Origin: Stieleria mannarensis
GTDB lineage: Bacteria; Planctomycetota; Planctomycetia; Pirellulales; Pirellulaceae
Direction: 5' to 3'
DNA length: 64,000 bases
NCBI RefSeq assembly: GCF_014154935.1
Contig: NZ_JACEHH010000033.1
Location: 1-64,000 of the forward strand
Made by a program: the position numbers and the translations under genes
Shown here: positions 35,602 through 43,393 of the stretch, piece after piece
Layout: every line of letters begins with the position of its first letter
How positions within the stretch are numbered: position 1 is the first letter of the stretch
The notes under the pieces: generated by a model
Seen by the model: the letters and a program-made list of their open reading frames with translations, nothing else
What the model was told of the DNA's origin: nothing
Database searches by the model: none

Positions 35602-37293
35602 CTAATTCGAATTCGGCTTTGGGACATGTCGATACTGGCCGCCGTTCTGCGCGGCGATCCGCCGCATCCGGCTCTCCCCGTCACGGCTGTGGTAACCGAT
35701 CGTGTGCACGATGCTGATCGGGCCGTCGTCGCCGAACAGGTTGTCGACGCGATTGAGGTCCTGTAGTAGGTCTTCGATCCGTTGCGGGAATTCGCCGTCG
35801 GACAACAGAAAGATGACGTCGGGGTTCAACTCCAGTGCAAACGGCAACGCGTCGTAAGGGGCTCGCCCGCGATCCATCCGGATCGTCCTCGCCCAGCGCT
35901 GGAGTTTGTGTTTGTTTTCCGCTGTCGCATAAACACTTCGCGGTTCGTCATGATCGAGAGATGCTAATCGCATGTAGTCGGGTTCGGCGTCAAAGAAGAT
36001 GACGTAAAACCGCTGGTCGGGCTTGAGCAAGTTGATCGAACGCAACAATTCGGTCCGCGCCGATTCAAATGCGTCTCCCATGCTGCCGCTGCTATCGACC
36101 AGATACACAAAATGGTTCCCGCCACCGTCGACGCCACAGAAATTCATCGATGCGTCGGAGTCGGACTTCAGTGACATCGCCGCGGCACTGGCCGGATCAC
36201 GGCTGAGCATTGAATCGATCATCGGGCTCGGGGGCGTCGGCGGCGCGTCGCTGAGGATCTCGCTGATCGGGATCTCCCCGAGGTCACTGATCTCGGTCGG
36301 CACTTCGCTGGGTGTCGGCTCGCTGGGCGTCGGCTCGAGCGCCGGGGACTCGATGGTCAGTGATTCGATCGCCAATTCGTCCGTTTCGGCGACCGAACCG
36401 GCGATCGCGATCTGGTCGCTCGGGGGCGGCGAAGCCAGTGTCAAAAACGCCAGGACCAACAACAGCAAGCCGTGAAACACGGCGCTCAGCAACCATGCGG
36501 CGGGTTTGCGTCGCTGCGGCGTCTGCGCGGGCGATTCCGTGGAAAGGTCCGTCGCCAAACTTGCCGCGAGCTCCATGCGCTCGCGAGCATCGGCATGGGG
36601 GCGATGTTTCACAACGCCGCTCTCGCGATGGCGTTTCGACTCGGACGGCTTCCCCAGCGGCCGACCATCCAAGACAGCACGCACTTGATCCCAACCTGAA
36701 AACAGTGCGATTGTTCGTGGGGCTGATTGATCGATCGGCTTCGCCTTCTTGCTGGCGGCCGACGGATCGGAGTTGCCGGCATCCGGTCGACGGTGTGATG
36801 GCGGCTCGGTCGCTTTGATGCGGCCGATCACCGCGGCGGCTTTCGGGGATCTCTGCCGCGGCGAATCGAGTTGGTAGCGGGGCGGATCGGTCGTCTCGAT
36901 TCGCCTGGGCGTTTGACCGGGTTGGTCAAAGGAGTCGGATGCGAGAGGAACGCAGTCTGGAACGCTGTCTGGAGCGCTGTCTGGAACGCAGTCTGGAGCG
37001 CTGTCTGGAACACTGGAACGCACGGTGCCGCCGAGCCGCTGAATTTCCAGCTCCAACTCCGCCGCTTGCGTGTCCAGCCGTGCCGCGTCGGCGTCCAATC
37101 GTGCCGCGCTGGCAGCCAGTCGCGCCGCTTCGGCTCGGCTGCGAATCCTGTCGAGTTCCAGTTGCAGCTCGCGCAACCGATTTCGGTCGGCCGGTCGCTC
37201 GGCCCTCGGAGGGCCCGCCCCCTGCGGGACGGGCGCCTGCGGGGCCGGATCGGTCAACAGGCCGGATCGGGAATCGTTCGGTGACTCGGACAT
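35602..37293 (-). CDS. Membrane-anchored von Willebrand factor A domain protein
   Basis: About 563 residues from ATG at 37293 (MSESPNDSRSG). The N-terminal 250 residues are cytoplasmic and low complexity: an Ala/Arg coiled-coil (RLRELQLELDRIRSRAEAAR), then a Val-Pro-Asp-Ser/Cys repeat encoded by 12-bp DNA repeats, then basic Pro-rich sequence. One membrane helix near residue 270-290 (WLLSAVFHGLLLLVLAFLTL) precedes a Glu/Ser/Pro linker. A vWA domain follows from about 395, with MIDAS motif DSSGSM near 400, a threonine region and FLLSDGEFP. Such proteins usually mediate metal-dependent protein contacts outside the membrane. The gene faces away from the secreted unknown protein at 37520. Confidence 0.84.
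   Translation of the reverse strand: MSESPNDSRSGLLTDPAPQAPVPQGAGPPRAERPADRNRLRELQLELDRIRSRAEAARLAASAARLDADAARLDTQAAELELEIQRLGGTVRSSVPDSAPDCVPDSAPDSVPDCVPLASDSFDQPGQTPRRIETTDPPRYQLDSPRQRSPKAAAVIGRIKATEPPSHRRPDAGNSDPSAASKKAKPIDQSAPRTIALFSGWDQVRAVLDGRPLGKPSESKRHRESGVVKHRPHADARERMELAASLATDLSTESPAQTPQRRKPAAWLLSAVFHGLLLLVLAFLTLASPPPSDQIAIAGSVAETDELAIESLTIESPALEPTPSEPTPSEVPTEISDLGEIPISEILSDAPPTPPSPMIDSMLSRDPASAAAMSLKSDSDASMNFCGVDGGGNHFVYLVDSSGSMGDAFESARTELLRSINLLKPDQRFYVIFFDAEPDYMRLASLDHDEPRSVYATAENKHKLQRWARTIRMDRGRAPYDALPFALELNPDVIFLLSDGEFPQRIEDLLQDLNRVDNLFGDDGPISIVHTIGYHSRDGESRMRRIAAQNGGQYRHVPKPNSN
36949..37011. repeat. 12-bp in-frame tandem repeat in the vWA gene
   Basis: Five units of the type AACGCAGTCTGG / AGCGCTGTCTGG in tandem. 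On the coding strand they give a Pro-Asp-(Ser/Cys)-(Ala/Val) repeat in the cytoplasmic linker. Confidence 0.88.
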
Positions 37294-37519
37294 GTCAGCG
37301 ACTCGGTTGCCCCCAGTGACTCGGTTGCTCCCTAAAACTGCACTTGCAACGTGAATCGCCTTTATCGCCCCCTGGCGGATGTGGTGCAAGGTCCACACCG
37401 GCGGGGGTGCTCAATTTTTGAACTCACCTTGCCCCCAAGGCCGGGCGGCAGCTATAGCCAAAGTTCCAAGAAGCGAACGGAAGGATGTCGTTCGTCACGT
37501 CTTACAGGAATGGTGTGCC

Positions 37520-38797
37520 ATGCGTTTTTGCCCGAATCGATCCATTGCAAGCCTCGCGACAACGATCGCACCGCTGCTGCTCGTTTTCACCGTCTCGGGT
37601 GATCCCGTCTTGGCGCAAGGATTGGGGTTGCCTGATTCGGGCGCCGCTCCGTCGGGGGCTGCATCAGCGACCGCACGACCCCAGAACGCCGGAACGCCAC
37701 CGAGCCTGCAAAACCAACCGTCCGCCGCTCCCAGCAGGCCGGCGCCGCTTCCCGGCGGTGGCCAGATCAACGCAAGCCAGGCCGGTGGAGGCGGGAATCT
37801 GCCGCAAACGGCCGGCCAGGAACACCGGGTTTACGACCTCCGGCCCTACACCGGCTACCTGACCAAGCACGATCGTCCCGAGCAAGCGATCGTCGACTGG
37901 GTGCTGCGGGAAACGGGAACGGACGTCTGGTTCACTTCTCCGTTTGGTTTTTTGAATGCCGACCGCGATCAATTGTCGGTTTATCACACCCCGGAAATGC
38001 ACCAGGTGGTTTCGGGGATCGTGGACCGGTTTGTCGCCGGCGAAAAGGATCCGCAGGTGTTGTCGCTGAAAGTGATGACGGTCGGAAACCCGAATTGGCG
38101 GTCGCGGGCGCACCTGTTGATGCAGCACGTCAACGTCGACTCGCCGGGCGTCCAAGCGTGGTTGTTGAGCAAAGAGAACGCGGCGCTGGTGTTGAATCTG
38201 CTGCGTCAGCGAACCGACACCCGCCAGGTCCAGGCGTTGGATCTTGTGACCTACAACGGCCAGACCGAGAAATTGGCCAGCACCCGCGGTCGCAATTACG
38301 TCCAAAACGTCAAGCCCGCCGCGACGGGTTGGCCCCCCTATGAGCCCGAAACCGGGGAAATCCAAGAGGGATATCGCTTGGAGATCAGCCCCTTGTTGAG
38401 CGTCGATGGGTCGGCGATCGATTGTGTGATCAAGGCCTCGATCGATCAAGTCGACCAGCTCAAGCCGGTCGAGCTGGATTTGCCCCTGCCCAATGCCCAA
38501 GTCCATCGCACCAAAATCGACGTGCCCCAGGTCGTCAGTTGGCGGCTGCACGAGCGTTTTCGTTGGCCGTCAGACATGGTGCTGCTGCTCTCGTGCGGCG
38601 TGATCGCCAGTCCCGAGCGTCCGCAGGCCGCTCTGCCGCTGTTGAACCTGGAGATGTTGACCGGGACGACCGCCGGCCGCGCCGATGCGTTGATGTTTAT
38701 CGAATTTCGCGGCCGGGCCTCGGAAAATTTAACCACCACGCCGCTGGTCCCCCAAATCTCCGCCGGTTTCGGGGCACCCAATCGCGGTCGATACTGA
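37520..38797 (+). CDS. Secreted protein of unknown function
   Basis: 425 residues from ATG at 37520, with AGGAA upstream. A long signal peptide (SIASLATTIAPLLLVFTVSG, cleavage near VLAQ) precedes a Pro/Ala/Gly/Gln-rich linker to about residue 100. A folded region follows, with TGYLTKHDRPEQAIVDWVLR, TDVWFTSPFGFLNADRDQLS, VYHTPEMHQVVSGIVDRFV and a C-terminal LPLLNLEMLTGTTAGRADAL. The middle loosely recalls the secretin/TonB short N-terminal domain style of planctomycete proteins, but I cannot name the family. It lies 86 bases upstream of the ketoacyl-synthase-like gene on the same strand. Confidence 0.74.
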   Translation: MRFCPNRSIASLATTIAPLLLVFTVSGDPVLAQGLGLPDSGAAPSGAASATARPQNAGTPPSLQNQPSAAPSRPAPLPGGGQINASQAGGGGNLPQTAGQEHRVYDLRPYTGYLTKHDRPEQAIVDWVLRETGTDVWFTSPFGFLNADRDQLSVYHTPEMHQVVSGIVDRFVAGEKDPQVLSLKVMTVGNPNWRSRAHLLMQHVNVDSPGVQAWLLSKENAALVLNLLRQRTDTRQVQALDLVTYNGQTEKLASTRGRNYVQNVKPAATGWPPYEPETGEIQEGYRLEISPLLSVDGSAIDCVIKASIDQVDQLKPVELDLPLPNAQVHRTKIDVPQVVSWRLHERFRWPSDMVLLLSCGVIASPERPQAALPLLNLEMLTGTTAGRADALMFIEFRGRASENLTTTPLVPQISAGFGAPNRGRY

Positions 38798-38883
38798 TGA
38801 TACACCCCCTCTTTGCCAATTCCCCCAGAGCCTAGAATACGCGTCACCCGTATTCTTTCTGTTCCGCGTCGCTCGGCTGATTC

Positions 38884-40194
38884 ATGGATAATGCCCCGTA
38901 CCGACGAGTGGTCATCACCGGTGTCGGTGTTGTCACTCCCCTCGGAAACGACCCCGATGGTTTACTTTCCGGTTTGCGTTCCGGCCGCAGCGGCATCGGG
39001 CCGCTGACGCAGGTTCCCCAAGGCGTGCTTTCGGTCGACTATGCCGCCGAAGCGTCGGAGTTCACCGGAGACATCGCCGACTATGGTCCGATGGACAAAA
39101 AGCTGCAGCGGACGATCCGCAAGGGCAGCAAGGTGATGTGCCGCGAAATCGAAATGGGCGTCGCCGTCGCACAGCGGGCGCTCAACGACGCGGGGTTAGA
39201 CGCCGACCAGCGGGATCGCGATCGAACCGGCGTCCTGTACGGTTGTGACTACATCATGTCCCAACCGATCGAATTCGCCTCGGGGATCGCAAAGTGCATG
39301 GACGCCGACGGCCGATTCGATTTCAGCCGCTGGGGTGAACAGGGCAAACCCGAAGTCAACCCGCTGTGGTTGTTGAAGTACCTGCCGAACATGCCGGCCA
39401 GCCACGTGGCGATCTACAACGATCTGCGCGGCCCGAACAACTCGATCACGGTACGGGAAGCCTCGGCCAACTTGGCGATCGCCGAAGCCTATTCGACGCT
39501 CGCCCGGGGCCAAGCCGACGTGTTGTTGGTCGGATCGACCGGATCCCGGATTCATCCGCTGCGGTCGCTGCATGCCGACATGCAGGAGACATTGGCAACG
39601 AACCAATCGGATCCGTCGACGATGAGCCGACCGTTCACGGCGACGCGTGACGGCAGCGTGCTCGGGGAAGGAGCCGGCGCGATGGTGTGCGAAACGCTCC
39701 AGCACGCTCAAGCCCGCGGGGCAACCATCCTGGGAGAAATCGTCGGTTACGGCAGCAGTGCGGTCGGACCGGCATTTGGTAAGACCTTTCTCCAGCAGGC
39801 GATCACCAACGTCCTGCGTTCGGCCCTGGGTGACGAAGCCCCATCCGAGATCGGTCATATCCATGCCCACGGACTGGGAACGGTCGAGTGTGATGCGCAG
39901 GAATCCGCCGCGATTCAGGATGTGTTTGGAACGCCCGATCAGCAGCCACCGGTGACGACGGCCAAGGGACACCTTGGCAATTTGGGGGCCGGAGGCGGCA
40001 TGGTCGAAACAATTGCCAGTTTGAAATCGCTGGGCGAAAACCTGTTCCCGATTCGCAATTGCGAGACCCCGGCAGACGACTGTGCGATCAACGCCTGCCT
40101 GGATGATTCGACCGCCGCAGGTAAGCAATTCATCAATGTCAACGTGACGCCGCAGGGCCAGGCGAGCGCCATCCGCATCCGCGCGTTCGAATGA
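38884..40194 (+). CDS. Beta-ketoacyl synthase homologue lacking the catalytic triad
   Basis: 436 residues with the full thiolase fold of KAS II / FabF (RRVVITGVGVVTPLGND, DADQRDRDRTGVLYG, PFTATRDGSVLGEGAGA). The three catalytic positions are altered: where FabF has T-A-C, this has V-R-E with Glu192 in SITVREASAN. The first histidine is kept (His329 in HAHGLGT). In the K-x-x-x-G-H motif the protein reads KGHLGN, so the second His aligns with Asn366. It cannot be a normal condensing enzyme. Chain-length-factor partners and decarboxylating KS-Q domains are precedents for lost cysteine. No acyl carrier protein is adjacent, and the malic enzyme follows by 30 bases, probably in one operon. Confidence 0.85.
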   Translation: MDNAPYRRVVITGVGVVTPLGNDPDGLLSGLRSGRSGIGPLTQVPQGVLSVDYAAEASEFTGDIADYGPMDKKLQRTIRKGSKVMCREIEMGVAVAQRALNDAGLDADQRDRDRTGVLYGCDYIMSQPIEFASGIAKCMDADGRFDFSRWGEQGKPEVNPLWLLKYLPNMPASHVAIYNDLRGPNNSITVREASANLAIAEAYSTLARGQADVLLVGSTGSRIHPLRSLHADMQETLATNQSDPSTMSRPFTATRDGSVLGEGAGAMVCETLQHAQARGATILGEIVGYGSSAVGPAFGKTFLQQAITNVLRSALGDEAPSEIGHIHAHGLGTVECDAQESAAIQDVFGTPDQQPPVTTAKGHLGNLGAGGGMVETIASLKSLGENLFPIRNCETPADDCAINACLDDSTAAGKQFINVNVTPQGQASAIRIRAFE

Positions 40195-40224
40195 TTCGAA
40201 CGGATCCAATCACCGGCATCTGCC

Positions 40225-41658
40225 ATGTCTCACCACAGCCCTTCGTACGCCATCACCGCTCGTCTCCGCTATCGGGACCAGCCGGGGTTGCTCGGGACAA
40301 TCACCACCGCGATCGGTGAGGCCAACGGGTTCATCGGCGCGGTCGACATCGTCGGGGTGACCGACGGTTTGATCTCGCGCGACATCACGGTCAATGCCAC
40401 CGACGTCGAACACGGCCAGCAGATCGTCCAGGCGATCCGCCAGATCAGCGGGATCGAAGTCGTCCACGTATCCGACCGCGTGTTCTTGATGCACTTGGGC
40501 GGCAAGATCGAAGTCAATTCGAAGATGCCGATCAAGACCCGTGATGATCTTTCGATGGCCTACACGCCGGGCGTGGCGCGGGTGTGCATGGCGATCCACG
40601 AAGACCCCGAATCGTCGTTCGCATTGACGGTCCGCAAGAACACCGTCGCCGTCGTCAGTGATGGAAGCGCGGTGCTGGGACTGGGGAACATCGGCCCGCG
40701 TGCCGCCATGCCGGTGATGGAGGGCAAGGCGATGTTGTTCAAAGAATTCGGCGAAGTCGACGCGTTCCCGATTTGTTTGGACACGCAGGACACCGAGCAG
40801 ATCATCGCCACCGTCAAACAACTCGCCCCCACCTTCGGCGGCATCAATCTGGAAGACATCTCCGCACCGCGATGCATTGAGATCGAAGAGCGACTGGAGC
40901 GCGAGCTTGAGATTCCCGTGTTTCATGATGATCAACACGGGACCGCGATCGTCGTGCTGGCGGGATTGAAAAACTCCATGCGATACCTGCAAAAGGACCT
41001 CGCCGCCGCACGCGTCGTGATCAATGGCGCCGGTGCCGCAGGAACCGCGATCGCAAAGCTGTTGATTCAATCCGGCGTCCAGGACATCGTGGTCTGCGAC
41101 AGCAAAGGTGCGATCAACAAAGTCCGCACCGACATCGGCAACAATTCGATCAAGGTTTGGCTGTCCGAAAACACCAACCGGGGCGGACAGTCCGGCACGC
41201 TGTCGGATGTGATCCGTGGCAGGGATGTCTTTATCGGCGTCAGCATTGCCAACGTGCTGAGCGAAGACGATGTCGCATCGATGGGAGAAGACGCCGTGGT
41301 GTTCGCGCTGGCCAACCCGGACCCGGAAATCGATCCCCTGGTCGCCGAGAAGCACGTGCGAATCGTCGCGACCGGTCGCAGCGACCATTCCAACCAGATC
41401 AACAACGTGCTGTGTTTTCCCGGGTTGTTTCGCGGGGTCTTGGACGTCCGAGCCCGCGGAATCAATGATGCCATGAAACTCGCCGCGGCCGATGCGATCG
41501 CCGACGTGATCGCGCCGGAAAATTTGACCAATCACTACGTGATCCCCAGCGTCTTTGACCGCCGCGTCTGCGGCGTCGTCGCCAAGGCGGTCGCGCAGTC
41601 AGCCCTCGATACCGGACTCGCGCGGCGACAGGCCAAACAGGCCTATCCGGTGGCGTAG
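40225..41658 (+). CDS. Malic enzyme with N-terminal ACT domain
   Basis: 477 residues. It decarboxylates malate to pyruvate with reduction of NAD(P). Residues 8-80 form an ACT domain (ITARLRYRDQPGLLGTITTA), a ligand-sensing module. The catalytic part has MAYTPGVARVC, VSDGSAVLGLGNIGP, GKAMLFKEFGEVDAFP, the metal-binding EDISAPRC and FHDDQHGTA, and the dinucleotide site VINGAGAAGTAIAKLL. It resembles the short bacterial forms (YtsJ-like) plus ACT. ATG at 40225 is 30 bases after the ketoacyl-synthase-like gene, so cotranscription is likely. Cofactor preference cannot be read. Confidence 0.94.
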   Translation: MSHHSPSYAITARLRYRDQPGLLGTITTAIGEANGFIGAVDIVGVTDGLISRDITVNATDVEHGQQIVQAIRQISGIEVVHVSDRVFLMHLGGKIEVNSKMPIKTRDDLSMAYTPGVARVCMAIHEDPESSFALTVRKNTVAVVSDGSAVLGLGNIGPRAAMPVMEGKAMLFKEFGEVDAFPICLDTQDTEQIIATVKQLAPTFGGINLEDISAPRCIEIEERLERELEIPVFHDDQHGTAIVVLAGLKNSMRYLQKDLAAARVVINGAGAAGTAIAKLLIQSGVQDIVVCDSKGAINKVRTDIGNNSIKVWLSENTNRGGQSGTLSDVIRGRDVFIGVSIANVLSEDDVASMGEDAVVFALANPDPEIDPLVAEKHVRIVATGRSDHSNQINNVLCFPGLFRGVLDVRARGINDAMKLAAADAIADVIAPENLTNHYVIPSVFDRRVCGVVAKAVAQSALDTGLARRQAKQAYPVA

Positions 41659-42086
41659 GGTGGGAGGAGCGGGGAGGGTACGCTGTGGCTCGGAAGCACT
41701 CAAGCATCACGAATCGACCCTCCCCTCGCTACGCACAACTCTCCCAGAGGGCATTGGTGTCTACATAGGTCTCGTTGCCTGAAGGGCATGCAAATCCGTA
41801 GCCTGGGGCAAGCGGTCCGAGCGTCAGCAAGGCCGCGCAGCCCCAGGAAAACCGCTTTATGAAAAACGACTCAAAAAACCGCACGACCTCGGAAGGGACG
41901 GTGGCGTCGTGTCGTTGAAAAAAACGAGCGACGGCCCGGAAGGGACCGTCGTACGGATGCAGGCAAACAGGCCGTGCAGTAGCGATCGCCCGGAAGGGCC
42001 GTTGTACGTTTGTAGAACGCTTGCGGCATTGGGGTTTGTTACAATCGGGCGGTTCAAATCCCGTCCGACGAATCAGCAGCCCTGGC
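41659..42086. other. Repeat-rich intergenic region
   Basis: No gene is supported. It contains a decayed family B copy (near 41716-41752, CCCTCCCCTCGCTACGCACA), then CCTGGGGC / GCCCCAGG arms near 41804-41848, and family F elements at 41880-42008. Confidence 0.55.
41880..42008. repeat. Dispersed GGCCCGGAAGGGCCGTCGTAC repeat, copy 2 (family F)
   Basis: Three degenerate units are visible: CGGAAGGGACGGTGGCGTCG, GGCCCGGAAGGGACCGTCGT and CCCGGAAGGGCCGTTGTACG. They precede the PmoA-like gene by about 80 bases. Confidence 0.6.
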
Positions 42087-43145
42087 ATGTCACACTCTGC
42101 GTTTTGGCGTCTCCTTTCTCTCGCCGCGGTCGTTGCATCCACGTTGATCGTGACGACTCCGGCGCTGTCACAAGTCGATCTCGAACAAACCGAGGCGGCA
42201 CCGCCGTTTCGATGTGTCCAAACGGACGATCACCTGACGGTCTACTGTGGCCGGGCGGAAGTCTTGCGATACAACATCGCCGCGCCCAAGGCGCCCGCCG
42301 GGATCAACCCGAAGTATCAGCGCAGCGGCTACATCCACCCGATCTATTCACCCGCCGGACGCCTGGTCAGCGGCGACTTTGCGGCCGATCATCCGCACCA
42401 ACACGGACTCTTTGCGGCCTGGACCGACACCAGTTTTCAAGGCAGAAAGGTCGACTTTTGGAACCAGCTCAAGGGCATCGGGATCGTGCTGCACGATCGA
42501 GTGATCGCGGTCGATCCGCCGGGGCAACGCACAGGGTTTTCGGTCGCGGTCAAACACTACGCGATCGACGATCAAGGAATCCGGGAAGCGATCCTGGATG
42601 ACGTTTGGACGGTCAGTGTGACTGGGGTGCCTGGCGATGGCGGGGCCGTCGGTGACCCCGGTGTGTCCCGCTACCTGATTGGGTTTTCGAGCGAACAAAC
42701 CAACCTGACCGAGCACCCGTTGACGATCAACGAGTATCACTACGGCGGTGTCGGTTTTCGTGGGAACAATGCCTGGTACAGCGATGAATCGGCGAAAGCG
42801 CTGTCCGCCTACGTCAAACAAACTCCGTCCGAGGCACCACCGCTTGAACAGACCCGTCATCGTTTTCTGACCAGCGAGGGGCATGACCGCCGACTCGGCA
42901 ACCATAGCCGCCCCGAGTGGATGGCGCTGTACGGGATCGTGGATCAATCGCCGGGGCAAACGCAAACGGCCGGAGTGAAAGTCAGTGGTTCACCGCTCAA
43001 TGAACAGCATCCCGTTCCGGTGCGATTGCATCCCAGCAAACCCTACTTCAGTCTGTCGCCGTGCGTTGTGGGATCCTTTGACATCGATCCCGGACAGACG
43101 TATCGGATGAAGTACGACATCGAAGTATTCGATGGGGCGCCGTAG
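42087..43145 (+). CDS. Secreted PmoA-like (DUF6807) protein
   Basis: 352 residues from ATG at 42087 (MSHSAFWRLLSLAAVVA), a signal peptide cleaved near ALSQ. The motifs RSGYIHPIYSPAGRLVSGDF, FAADHPHQHGLFAAWTDT and NEYHYGGVGFRGNN are those I associate with the family often labelled methane oxygenase PmoA, now DUF6807. The histidine cluster DHPHQHG could bind a metal or carbohydrate. Despite the name there is no link to particulate methane monooxygenase. Planctomycete members are secreted and their role is unknown. Flanked by repeats; no operon partner. Confidence 0.85.
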   Translation: MSHSAFWRLLSLAAVVASTLIVTTPALSQVDLEQTEAAPPFRCVQTDDHLTVYCGRAEVLRYNIAAPKAPAGINPKYQRSGYIHPIYSPAGRLVSGDFAADHPHQHGLFAAWTDTSFQGRKVDFWNQLKGIGIVLHDRVIAVDPPGQRTGFSVAVKHYAIDDQGIREAILDDVWTVSVTGVPGDGGAVGDPGVSRYLIGFSSEQTNLTEHPLTINEYHYGGVGFRGNNAWYSDESAKALSAYVKQTPSEAPPLEQTRHRFLTSEGHDRRLGNHSRPEWMALYGIVDQSPGQTQTAGVKVSGSPLNEQHPVPVRLHPSKPYFSLSPCVVGSFDIDPGQTYRMKYDIEVFDGAP

Positions 43146-43318
43146 TGGCAGTCTCGGCGGCGGTTGAGGTCGGGCGGTTTTTCACCTCTGAGATATCACG
43201 CGGATACGCCTTCGCCCTCCCTCTGGGTGGGTCGCGGAGGAGTGAGCGACGACGCGGGGAGGGTTGATCCGCGCTTCGATGCGACCGGAGAACGAAAGTT
43301 TCTGATGATTCACCGCTC

Positions 43319-43358
43319 GACCTCCCCTCGCTACGCTCGACCCTCCTGCCAGGAGGGT
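43319..43358. repeat. Dispersed ACCCTCCC hairpin repeat (family B, copy 3)
   Basis: ACCTCCCCTCGCTACGCTCG, then ACCCTCCTGCCAGGAGGGT. It sits between the convergent PmoA-like and secretin-N-domain genes and could serve as a bidirectional terminator. Confidence 0.72.
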
Positions 43359-43393
43359 GAATTGTCAAAAACCACACGACCTCCGCCGGGGCG

